DNA of 57,440 nucleotides from an uncultured Paenibacillus sp. (GTDB lineage: Bacteria > Bacillota > Bacilli > Paenibacillales > Paenibacillaceae), in the NCBI GenBank assembly GCA_927443375.1, contig CAKMKL010000067.1, positions 1 to 57,440 of the forward strand. Direction: 5' to 3'. The notes beneath the pieces are model-generated. The model worked only from the letters and a program-made list of their open reading frames with translations. It was not told the DNA's origin and searched no databases. Position numbers and translations under genes: made by a program. This document shows, one piece after another, positions 23,602-31,467 of this stretch (within the stretch, counting starts at the first letter, position 1; every line of letters begins with the position of its first letter).

Positions 23602-24945
23602 TCAAACATAGTCCTCCAGCCTGATTTCATCCTGTCCCGGAATATGCGTTCTCCGGTACTGCTCTTTGTGTGCGAGCGGACAGGTGGCGTCGATGCCCAT
23701 TTTGGCCGATACCCCGCGCAGATTGTGTGACGGCTCCAGCGGGGAGCCTTTGGCGCCCGGGACGATGAACAGGTCGAGATCGGCCTGTACCCGGGTGGCA
23801 ATTGCCCACTCCACATCCAGCGGGTCAAGCAGGTTGACGTCATCATCGACCACCACAACATGCTTGAGGTCTTTGTCGCCGGCAAAAGCAGCCAGCAGTG
23901 CTGTCTTTCCGTCGCCTTCCTGGACTTTGCGGATCTGGATGACCGCGTGGTAGCGGCCTACCCCGCCCATGGTAATATGAACATCCTTTACTCCCGGGAC
24001 AACCTGGCGGACCGAGCTGAGCAGGGCGATTTCGCGGGAGATGGCCATCGGCAGCTTCTCCTCGTAGCTCGCCGGAAGGATGGTCTGCCATATGGGTCGG
24101 TTCCGGTGGGTGACGGCAGAGATTTCGACCACCGGCTGCTCAGAACGCGGACCATAATAACCGCCCAGCTCTCCAAACGGACCCTCCAGTTCGCGGATAC
24201 CGGGGAGTATCCGCCCCTCGAACACAACCTCTGCCTCAGCCAGAACTTCAAGGTCAACCGTTTTGCACTGGACGACATCGAGCGGCTGATGAAGCAGGGA
24301 AGAGGCCACTTCCAGCTTATCCGTATGGAATAAGTGAGTACTGATCTGCGAAGCCAGTACGACCGCCGGCACAACTCCGAACATGAACGCCGCTTCCATC
24401 GGCTCTCCGCGTTCTTCGTACTCTTTGTACTGTTGGAACAGTTCGGGGGAGGAGATCAGAATACCGGTCCGGTTCCCTTCCAGCAGCTGCATGCGCCGGA
24501 TGGAGGTATAACGCTTGCGCCCGTCCTCGCCTTTAACAACCATTACACCGGAGACATAATATGCACCGCTGTCCTCCGCATGGTAGGTGCATACCGGAAA
24601 CAGCTCCTTCAGGCAGATCCGGCTGGTGATAACCTTCTCGTGCACCGGTGCGTGCTCCACCAGCCGGGTTGGTGTAGGTGAGACGATGGCTGCAACCAGT
24701 CCAGTTAGCAGCTCAGCTGGAGTCAGGTCCAAGCTGTCTGCGATCAGCTCCCTGGAGCCGCCAAGACCGACGGTCATCGGGTCGGAATATCCTTTAACCT
24801 TCTCGAACATTAGCGGCTGCTTGCCCTTTACGGCCTTCACAACAGCCCCAAGCTCGAAGCGGGGGTCAACCTCTCTGCGGATATGCAGCAGCTCGCCGCT
24901 TCGCTCCCAGCGGTCCAGCAATTGTCTGATATTGACTGCGGCCAT
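23602..24945 (-). CDS. UbiD-family prFMN decarboxylase, proposed aminoimidazole-carboxylate decarboxylase
   Basis: 447 residues, the normal UbiD length. Visible are the N-terminal LLDRWERSGELLHIRREVDP, YTSIRRMQLL, the E-rich active-site strand DLEVLAEAEVVFEGRI...EGPFGELGGYYG (the Glu of the catalytic E-R-E set), and C-terminal VVVVDDDVNLLDPLDVEWAIATRVQAD...RGVSAKMGIDAT. UbiD enzymes use prenylated FMN to decarboxylate unsaturated, aromatic or heteroaromatic acids. The cofactor maker UbiX is encoded immediately upstream (stop and start codons abut). 4-amino-5-imidazolecarboxylate is the inferred substrate. A phenolic acid or other heteroaromatic acid would be the rival reading. Confidence 0.93.
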   Translation of the reverse strand: MAAVNIRQLLDRWERSGELLHIRREVDPRFELGAVVKAVKGKQPLMFEKVKGYSDPMTVGLGGSRELIADSLDLTPAELLTGLVAAIVSPTPTRLVEHAPVHEKVITSRICLKELFPVCTYHAEDSGAYYVSGVMVVKGEDGRKRYTSIRRMQLLEGNRTGILISSPELFQQYKEYEERGEPMEAAFMFGVVPAVVLASQISTHLFHTDKLEVASSLLHQPLDVVQCKTVDLEVLAEAEVVFEGRILPGIRELEGPFGELGGYYGPRSEQPVVEISAVTHRNRPIWQTILPASYEEKLPMAISREIALLSSVRQVVPGVKDVHITMGGVGRYHAVIQIRKVQEGDGKTALLAAFAGDKDLKHVVVVDDDVNLLDPLDVEWAIATRVQADLDLFIVPGAKGSPLEPSHNLRGVSAKMGIDATCPLAHKEQYRRTHIPGQDEIRLEDYV

Positions 24946-25500
24946 TTAGTCCTCACCCCATCTCTTCATCAGCTGATGTTCAATACCGAATGCATCAAGA
25001 ACCCGGGCATTCATGAAATTCACCAGCTCCCAGATTTCGGTCGGATGGTTATAGAAGCCGGGCGAGGCAGGCATAATGTCGGCACCTGCCCGGGCGAGCC
25101 GGAGCATATTCTCCAGATGAATCAGATGCAGCGGTGTTTCGCGGGGCACAATGACCAGCCTGCGCCGCTCCTTCAGCACCACGCTGGCTGCCCGGTTCAG
25201 CAGGGTGTCGCCCATGCCGTTCGCCATAGCACCAAGCGTATTCATGGAGCAGGGGACAATCACCATTCCGTCTGTTTTGAAGGATCCGCTGGCAACGGGA
25301 GCGAACAGGTCGGAATTTGGCAGGACGGTCCCATACTGTGCAAGCTCCTGCATATCGATCCCGCATTCATATTTCATCACGTTCTCACCGGCCCCGGTGG
25401 CAATGATATAGGTTTCAATGCCGAGCTGGTGCAGGCTGCGGATCAGGGAGTACCCGTAAATCGAGCCGCTGGCTCCTGTAATGGCTACTACAATTCTCAT
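24946..25500 (-). CDS. ubiX: UbiX-type flavin prenyltransferase
   Basis: 184 residues. GASGSIYG (~9-16) binds the FMN phosphate, and MVIVPCSMNTLGAMANGMGDTLLNRAASVVLKERR (~79-113) with PRETPLHLIHLENMLRLARAGADIMPASPGFY (~118-149) are the UbiX/Pad1 signatures. It prenylates FMN with dimethylallyl phosphate to give the cofactor used by UbiD enzymes. A GGAGATCC-type site precedes the ATG. The leader upstream contains a strong intrinsic terminator. Confidence 0.95.
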   Translation of the reverse strand: MRIVVAITGASGSIYGYSLIRSLHQLGIETYIIATGAGENVMKYECGIDMQELAQYGTVLPNSDLFAPVASGSFKTDGMVIVPCSMNTLGAMANGMGDTLLNRAASVVLKERRRLVIVPRETPLHLIHLENMLRLARAGADIMPASPGFYNHPTEIWELVNFMNARVLDAFGIEHQLMKRWGED

Positions 25501-25752
25501 GCGCTGGATCTCCTTTGACCAAGGGCTGCGTTGCTGTTAAGCCTTGGCAGTCAGATGTATATAACAAAAAGAAGCCGCTGAAATAGAGAGGTCTCTACTC
25601 AACGGCTTCCTGCAATCTGTAAACAGATATAGGGCAAACCTTAAGGGAAATGCGGCTCATCAGGATGAATCGAGATGAAGCCTGGTATTTGAATTATCAG
25701 AATAACCTAGAATGAACACCGGCTGCGGTAAATCCGCGAGATAAACCCCGCA
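25501..25752 (-). other. Leader/intergenic region before ubiX
   Basis: 252 bp between the DUF2294 gene and ubiX on the minus strand. It holds the terminator at 25565-25609. I see no good sigma-A promoter between that terminator and ubiX. Either transcripts read through from upstream or the terminator is conditional. No known riboswitch fold was recognised. Confidence 0.5.
25565..25609 (-). terminator. Intrinsic terminator upstream of ubiX
   Basis: Minus-strand stem GAAGCCG/CGGCTTC, extended by TGA/TCA and TAGAGA/TCTCTA around a CC loop, followed by TTTTTG. It either ends the DUF2294 transcript or works as an attenuator for the BMC operon. Confidence 0.85.
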
Positions 25753-26127
25753 TCATTGATCTGGACCGGAATCACATATAATGACTGTGCAGGCCCAAGC
25801 CGTCTGGGGATCGTAATCCCTGAGTACGCCAGCGGCTGGCAGCCCCAGCTCTGCGATAAGCTTCTTCTGGATTCTCCGCTTGAATTCCTGATGCAGCGCG
25901 GCGTCTACAGACTGCTTCAGCTCGGGATAATGGTCCTCCAGGGCGCGAAGGGCTGCTACCCGCTGATGCTTCACCAGGAACATAATCATTGTCTCGTTCA
26001 CAGCTTCAATCTTTAGCTGGGTCACTCCGACTCCGTACAGCTCCTTATGAACCTCATTGTAGCAGCGGGATAATTTCTTCTTGTGCTCATTGGATGAGAG
26101 AAGCAAGGCGACTGTCAAGAAATTCAC
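25753..26127 (-). CDS. DUF2294-family small protein
   Basis: 124 residues, one DUF2294 domain: CYNEVHKELYGVGVTQLKIEAVNETMIMFLV, HHPELKQ-like helix, FKRRIQKKLIAELG and DYDPQTAWACTVIIC. The family's biochemical role is unknown to me. It is cytosolic with no membrane helix. It lies upstream of the ubiX-led BMC operon on the same strand. Its promoter carries two near-consensus GlnR boxes, like the amidohydrolase operon at 4.8 kb, so it may be the first gene of the nitrogen-controlled BMC transcript. Confidence 0.75.
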   Translation of the reverse strand: MNFLTVALLLSSNEHKKKLSRCYNEVHKELYGVGVTQLKIEAVNETMIMFLVKHQRVAALRALEDHYPELKQSVDAALHQEFKRRIQKKLIAELGLPAAGVLRDYDPQTAWACTVIICDSGPDQ

Positions 26128-26149
26128 TTCCCTGTAGTGAAGTCTGATG

Positions 26150-26166
26150 TGTTAAGAAATGTAACG
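26150..26166 (-). promoter_or_regulatory. GlnR/TnrA-like box, downstream site (one mismatch)
   Basis: TGTTA-AGAAATG-TAACG (plus-strand reading) differs from TGTNA-N7-TNACA only in the last base. It lies about 50 bp downstream of the predicted start of the minus-strand transcript. Confidence 0.55.
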
Positions 26167-26219
26167 TAAAGGAAGTATTCATATACGAAAAACCCATTTT
26201 TTACGATAACTTAAACTCC

Positions 26220-26247
26220 ATTATAGAGAAATAATCTGCAAAGTAAA
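26220..26247 (-). promoter_or_regulatory. Promoter of DUF2294/BMC transcript
   Basis: On the minus strand, TTTACT (26247-26242), a 16-bp spacer and a perfect TATAAT (26225-26220). The predicted start is near 26213. Confidence 0.6.
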
Positions 26248-26254
26248 TGATTAA

Positions 26255-26271
26255 TGTTACATTATATGACT
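26255..26271 (-). promoter_or_regulatory. GlnR/TnrA-like box, upstream site (one mismatch)
   Basis: TGTTA-CATTATA-TGACT (plus-strand reading) has one mismatch to the consensus. It is centred about 50 bp upstream of the predicted minus-strand start, the activation position. The divergent response-regulator gene at 26436 could also be affected. Confidence 0.55.
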
Positions 26272-26435
26272 CTATCCCCGGACAGGCTGGAGGAAAGATT
26301 TCATTGAGGATGCTGATCTGTTGCCTCTTTTTTTCCACAGTTCTTCTTCCATGTTTTCACAAATCTATGTTAGCATGGTCTATAGTTATTTTGCTGACAT
26401 CTCTTTGCAAATCAGAACATGGAGGCGCGTGGCAC

Positions 26436-27977
26436 ATGCTGAAAGTCATGATTGTTGATGATGAGCCCTGGGTACTTGAAGGACTACGGACGATGGTGGA
26501 CTGGAAAAAGTATGGATTTGAAGTGTGCGGCGAAGCCCTTAACGGCCCGGATGCACTGAGACTGGTCGAGGAGCTTAGGCCGGATCTCGTACTAACGGAT
26601 ATTAATCTCCCGGTCTTTAACGGTCTTGAGTTGATTACCAGGCTGAATGAATCGATGGGTAAGCCGCCCCGGTTTGTAATATTAAGCGGATATGACGATT
26701 TCCAATATGCAAGAATAGCCCTGCGCCAGCGGGTAGATCAATATTTGCTGAAGCCGATCGACGAAGAGGAGATCGAAGCCTTGTTAAGCCGGCTAAGTCT
26801 TACGATTCAAAATGAAATCGCTTCCAGTCTAGAACATCAGAAAAAGCAGGCAATGATTGTCGGCAATCTGATTAACCGCATGATTCATGAGGAGGCGGAT
26901 GAGGAGGTTCAGCTGACGGCGGCCAACTTGATGCAGATACCCGCGGATGCGGAATTGCTGGGCATTCTTATCGATCCCCCCGCTGCAGCAGCGCTTCTGC
27001 AGCAGCATTTGAAGGATTACTTTCCTTGCGAGTTAGCAGGCTGCTTCCAGGACAGCGCGGACCGGTTCGGTCTGATCCTGCAATCCGCTTCCCTCTCCAG
27101 GGATAGCCTGACTGCCGGAGTCACCCGGCTGCAGCAGGATTTGGCTGAACAGCTGCAGGAGCCGGTGGCGGTTATGGTCAGCGAAAGAATGTCCGGCGCG
27201 TTGTCCCTTAAAGATATCTATCTGCAGACGCTGGAAATGTGGAAGCTGAAGTACCGCAGAGAGAAGGGCGGGGTCTTTTTCAATTGTGACTTCAGGAACA
27301 CCTGTAAAGAGGCGAATATTGAACAGGAGACCTTTACCGGGCTGCTGCAAAAAGTAAAGGCAGGCGAGCTTCAGGCGATTGAGCCCTGTGTGCGGGATAT
27401 CTTTATGTTCTACACGAAGCATTTGTATTCGGTAGAAGCTGTCCAGGCCGGCATCGCCCATCTGGAAATGACTTTGTGCCGTATGGTCGCCGAATGCAAC
27501 GGCGAAACCGCCGGGATGATGAATCAGCATCATGAGGAGTTCGGAAATCTGGGTGAGCTGGGGGATTATTTCAGGCTGGGCAGTTATGTAAGCGGGCTGT
27601 GCAGGCGGGCGGCTGTCTATCTGGCTGAGCTGCAGGAGGCTAACGAAGGGAACACGATCTATAATGTGATCCAGTACGTAGACCTTGAATTCCGCAATAA
27701 ATTGCAGCTTCAGGAGCTGGCCCGGCAATTTCATATGAATTCCGCATACTTGGGGCAGTTGTTCCGGAAAGAGACCGGCCGCAGCTTCTGTGAATATCTG
27801 AACGATAAACGGATTGAAGCCGCCAAAGGGCTGCTGAAGCGGACAGAGCTGAAAATCTCTGACGTTGCAGCACAGGTCGGATTTAGTAACACGGATTATT
27901 TTATCGATAAGTTCAAGGGAATCGTGGGCGTCCTGCCTTCGGTATACAAGAATTCGAATAACTGTAAGCAGCGCTAA
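26436..27977 (+). CDS. Response regulator, YesN type (REC + AraC HTH), first copy
   Basis: 513 residues. The receiver domain (1-~125) has MIVDDEPWVLEGL, the phospho-acceptor Asp in LVLTDIN and the Lys in LLKPID. A middle region (~130-400) is followed by a C-terminal AraC double HTH (~415-513; VAAQVGFSNTDYFIDKFKGIVGVLPSVY). I chose the ATG at 26436, after GGAGG, over a longer frame from 26247. It lies 19 bp upstream of the histidine kinase and probably drives the xylo-oligosaccharide genes downstream together with, or in place of, the second regulator at 29814. Confidence 0.93.
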   Translation: MLKVMIVDDEPWVLEGLRTMVDWKKYGFEVCGEALNGPDALRLVEELRPDLVLTDINLPVFNGLELITRLNESMGKPPRFVILSGYDDFQYARIALRQRVDQYLLKPIDEEEIEALLSRLSLTIQNEIASSLEHQKKQAMIVGNLINRMIHEEADEEVQLTAANLMQIPADAELLGILIDPPAAAALLQQHLKDYFPCELAGCFQDSADRFGLILQSASLSRDSLTAGVTRLQQDLAEQLQEPVAVMVSERMSGALSLKDIYLQTLEMWKLKYRREKGGVFFNCDFRNTCKEANIEQETFTGLLQKVKAGELQAIEPCVRDIFMFYTKHLYSVEAVQAGIAHLEMTLCRMVAECNGETAGMMNQHHEEFGNLGELGDYFRLGSYVSGLCRRAAVYLAELQEANEGNTIYNVIQYVDLEFRNKLQLQELARQFHMNSAYLGQLFRKETGRSFCEYLNDKRIEAAKGLLKRTELKISDVAAQVGFSNTDYFIDKFKGIVGVLPSVYKNSNNCKQR

Positions 27978-27996
27978 GAAGGACAGGTGCATAGCC

Positions 27997-29817
27997 ATGC
28001 TGAAAAAAAGATTCCGTTTCACCAATATTGTCAATGATATTCCGCTGAATTATAAATTTATCCTGATCTATATCGTTGGTGTGCTTCTGCCTATTATGGT
28101 CATCAACCTGGTATTTCTGGGCCGGATTACAGATCTGATCAAATCAAGGGAACAGCAGAACCTGGAGATCTCCCTGGAGCGGGCGAGAAAGGATATTCAT
28201 GATTTTATCGAAGGCGGGGTTGCTGTCAGCTATACGCTATCTACGGATAAGAACCTGTATGAAATGCTGGACCGTTCCTATAAGGACTCTATTGATTTTT
28301 ATGGTGCTTTTGACGAACAGCTGCGGGACCGGTTGAACAGCTACATGCCGGTAAACAACCAGATTGATCGGATCAGCGTGTACACGGATAACCGTTCTAT
28401 TGTTTCAGGGGGCAACTATCAGATCATAAATCAGAAGGTACTGGCAAGTGAATGGTACCGGCAGGCGGAATCCTCCCGCAATAAGGTACTTGTTACCGCT
28501 TACCGGACATCTGAGAACGATAATACCGCTTCTTCGATCCCTACACTCAGCGTCTTGGACTGGATGGATAATTTCAGGTCCTTCAACGAATATAAAAAGC
28601 TGCTGAAGATTGATCTGGATCTAAGCGAAGTGTATGACGTTATTGCCCGAGAAAAAGATTACCTCAGCCTCTATCTGGTCAATGAGCAGAATCAGATTGT
28701 CATGTCAGCGGACAGCGGCTATCAGCGGGTGACAGATGAACCTTATCCTCTGTTTAATCTGCAGGAAGATAATCAGCAGGAGCTTCATGTGCTGCCGCTT
28801 GGTACGGCCAACTATCTCAAGGGCTGGCGGATCATCGGAATTACGCAAGGGGAGCGGATCACACAGGCAATTCTGGATATCCGGCTGTATGCGGCTGTGC
28901 TGGCGACCACGATCACGCTGCTGACCTCTGCTTTTATATATGTGATGCTGAGATCTTACAATTACCGGGTAAAACGGTTGTCCAGACACATGCAGAAGGT
29001 TACCAACGAGAAATTTGAACTGATCCGGATTGACGAGGGCCGCGATGAAATCGGCGGGCTTATTCATAACTTCAACAGGATGACCTCGCGGATCAACTCG
29101 CTGATTAATGATGTGTACAAGCTGGAGATTCAGAGTAAGAATCTGGAGATGGAACGGGTCAGGGCGGAGCTGAATTTTCTGCAAAGCCAGATGAATCCGC
29201 ATTTCCTGTTCAATACGCTGAACGCAATTCTTGTGGTCTGCACCAAAAATAAATATGACGATGTGACGGATATTATCAAAAGTCTCTCTAAGCTGCTGCG
29301 CAGGCTGCTCCGCTGGAAGGAGGATCTGGTGTCGCTGCAGGAGGAAATGCAGTTTATTGAGATGTACCTAAAGATCGAGAAATTCAGATTTCGCGATAAG
29401 TTCGACTATCAGTTTGAGATCGAGGAGCAGGCACTGGAGTACAAAATTCCGAAGCTCAGCATGCAGCCGCTCGTAGAAAATTCCTGCAAGCATGGCTTGC
29501 AGACGATAGAAGGGCTGGGCATCATCAAGGTGAGGGCAGCGGCCCGGGAGGACCGCCTGCAAATCACGGTTTCGGACAACGGGAAAGGGATCGAGGCTGC
29601 GCAGCTCAAAGATTTACTGCACAATATCCGCACCGAGGATTCGTCCGGCTTAAATATCGGAATGCGCAATGTATACCGCAGATTGGAGCTGTATTATGCC
29701 GACCAGGTGACTTTTGAAATCATCAGTGTACCGGGTGAGGGGACTGCAGTTTCGTTCGGCATCCCGCTGAAGCTGCTGGAGAAGACTCATTCTCCGGGAG
29801 GGGAGGAAAGGTTATGA
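27997..29817 (+). CDS. Sensor histidine kinase, YesM type
   Basis: 606 residues. Membrane helix ~25-45, extracellular sensor (~46-300), second helix (~300-322), HAMP (~325-375), then the His-kinase domain with the phospho-acceptor in LQSQMNPHFLFNTLNAI (His402) and an HATPase with VENSCKHG and DNGKGI. This His_kinase (PF06580) type pairs with AraC-type response regulators. The ATG at 27997 is used; upstream frame belongs to the preceding gene. The last codons overlap the second response-regulator start (ATGA). The signal is probably an extracellular oligosaccharide or its binding-protein complex. Confidence 0.94.
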   Translation: MLKKRFRFTNIVNDIPLNYKFILIYIVGVLLPIMVINLVFLGRITDLIKSREQQNLEISLERARKDIHDFIEGGVAVSYTLSTDKNLYEMLDRSYKDSIDFYGAFDEQLRDRLNSYMPVNNQIDRISVYTDNRSIVSGGNYQIINQKVLASEWYRQAESSRNKVLVTAYRTSENDNTASSIPTLSVLDWMDNFRSFNEYKKLLKIDLDLSEVYDVIAREKDYLSLYLVNEQNQIVMSADSGYQRVTDEPYPLFNLQEDNQQELHVLPLGTANYLKGWRIIGITQGERITQAILDIRLYAAVLATTITLLTSAFIYVMLRSYNYRVKRLSRHMQKVTNEKFELIRIDEGRDEIGGLIHNFNRMTSRINSLINDVYKLEIQSKNLEMERVRAELNFLQSQMNPHFLFNTLNAILVVCTKNKYDDVTDIIKSLSKLLRRLLRWKEDLVSLQEEMQFIEMYLKIEKFRFRDKFDYQFEIEEQALEYKIPKLSMQPLVENSCKHGLQTIEGLGIIKVRAAAREDRLQITVSDNGKGIEAAQLKDLLHNIRTEDSSGLNIGMRNVYRRLELYYADQVTFEIISVPGEGTAVSFGIPLKLLEKTHSPGGEERL

Positions 29818-31355
29818 CTTATAAAGTGCTGTTAATTGATGATGAGCCGAGTGCTCTCGAAGGGATGCTGCTGTGGATTGACTGGCGGGAGCTTGGCTTC
29901 GAGATATGCGGGACCTGCGGCAACGGCCAGGAGGGCTTGCGGTTAATCGGTGAGCTAGACCCGGATCTGGTTATCACGGATGTAAATATGCCGCTATTGA
30001 ACGGTCTTGAAATGATTGGCGCGTGGCAACAGCAGGCAGGGGGCAGGGAGATTAAGTTTGTAATCATAAGCGGGTACAGCGAATTTGAATATGCCCAGAC
30101 TGCTATCAGGTACGGTATTAACCATTATTTGCTAAAACCGGTTTTTCCGGAAGAAGCGACCGAAGAACTACGGGAGATTTACCAGGAGCTGGAGCAGGAG
30201 GAGCGCGGCCGGAGGTTTAAGCAAATGGCAGCTTCTGAGGAGACGGCGGCGGCAATCAAAGGCCTGTTGTATGAGCAGCCGGCAGAGAAGGCCGATCCGG
30301 AGTTTCTCGCCTCGCTGCCCGCGGACATCTGCTGCTGGAATGTCTGCCTGATTCAGACCGCACCACAGCAGTATGCCGAGGTCAGGGGCACAGCGGCCGC
30401 CTTGATCGCTGGGGCACCCGCGATGTATCTGGTGGATCTGGAGGCAGGCTGCTGCGCAATTGTATTCGGGAGTTTCTCGGCCGGGCAGGAAAGTGATGCA
30501 ATCAGGGGGATAGCAGCCTCGTTACAGCAGGAGTGTCCCGGCTTGACCCTGTTTATCGCCGCCGGAACCAGCGTGCCAGCATTGACCGGCATCACGAACA
30601 GCTACCGGACAGCTAAGGAAACCCTGCAGCACTTTTTTTACCGGGCCTCCCCTGCCGGATTCCTGATGTATTACGAGATCAAGGATACGCCGTTCAGCAG
30701 GCAATACGATCATATCCGGATGGCGGATGAACTGATCGGATTTATCAACACACTGGATCTGCCGGGCTTCCGCAGCGCGGTAGACTCGGCGGCTCACAGC
30801 TTTCAGGAGAAGCTTGTGGCTCCCGAGGCCGTAAAGAAGTTTGTTATACATCTCATATACCGGATCCGGGAATTGACCCAGGTGACGGAAAACGGCAAGC
30901 GGGTGGAGCTGCTTAACGAGTTTCAGCTACCGGAAATCCATCATTACAGGCTCACGTTATCCGGACTTATGGGTTATCTGCTGACCTCTGGAGAGGCTGG
31001 AATAGAGCTCCTTCTTGAAGAGCGGGGCAGGAGGTCGCGTGATATCGTCCGGGATATCAACCAATACATTCAGGAGCATTACCGCGAAAGTCTGACAATT
31101 CAGAAGCTGGCGGAAATTTTTTATCTGCATCCTGTATATCTCGGCCAGCTCCTGATCAAGAAGAACGGAATAGGCTTCAATGAGCTGCTCCATAATCTGC
31201 GGATTGAGGAAGCGGCAAGGCTGCTTCATGAGCAAAAACTCAAGCTGTCGGAGGTTGCCGAGCAGGTGGGGTATGCCAACTATGGCCAGTTTTTGAAGCA
31301 GTTTGAGAAGAAAATGAAGATGTCTCCGAATGAATACCGGAATGCAAAGACCTAA
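29814..31355 (+). CDS. Response regulator, YesN type, second copy
   Basis: 513 residues, the same length and plan as the copy at 26436 but clearly diverged. The receiver has LLIDDEPSALEGM, Asp in LVITDVN and Lys in LLKPVF. The C-terminal AraC domain ends VAEQVGYANYGQFLKQFEKKMKMSPNEYR. The start codon overlaps the kinase stop codon (ATGA) and SD GGAGGGGAGG precedes it. One kinase flanked by two regulators implies either a branched pathway or division of labour between target promoters. Confidence 0.94.
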   Translation: MTYKVLLIDDEPSALEGMLLWIDWRELGFEICGTCGNGQEGLRLIGELDPDLVITDVNMPLLNGLEMIGAWQQQAGGREIKFVIISGYSEFEYAQTAIRYGINHYLLKPVFPEEATEELREIYQELEQEERGRRFKQMAASEETAAAIKGLLYEQPAEKADPEFLASLPADICCWNVCLIQTAPQQYAEVRGTAAALIAGAPAMYLVDLEAGCCAIVFGSFSAGQESDAIRGIAASLQQECPGLTLFIAAGTSVPALTGITNSYRTAKETLQHFFYRASPAGFLMYYEIKDTPFSRQYDHIRMADELIGFINTLDLPGFRSAVDSAAHSFQEKLVAPEAVKKFVIHLIYRIRELTQVTENGKRVELLNEFQLPEIHHYRLTLSGLMGYLLTSGEAGIELLLEERGRRSRDIVRDINQYIQEHYRESLTIQKLAEIFYLHPVYLGQLLIKKNGIGFNELLHNLRIEEAARLLHEQKLKLSEVAEQVGYANYGQFLKQFEKKMKMSPNEYRNAKT

Positions 31356-31409
31356 AATATTTGGGGTTATACCTTTAATTCGGTTGTATTTTAGAATAGA
31401 AATCACCTC

Positions 31410-31436
31410 TATAATTCATAAATGTAAGTGCTTACA
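31410..31436 (+). promoter_or_regulatory. Promoter -10 with overlapping cre site
   Basis: TATAAT (31410-31415) lies eight bases before TGTAAGTGCTTACA (31423-31436), which fits the CcpA cre consensus TGWAANCGNTWNCA except for one central base and is a near-perfect palindrome. Placement over the transcription start predicts catabolite repression of the xylo-oligosaccharide importer. The -35 element is unclear. Confidence 0.65.
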
Positions 31437-31467
31437 AGAAGCGTGACCAAAAATATGGAGGTGCTTT

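Noticed and set aside
25621..25680. Hammerhead ribozyme (CTGATGA on the minus strand)
   Set aside because: Only the CTGATGA string is present; the partner GAAA and three stems could not be built.
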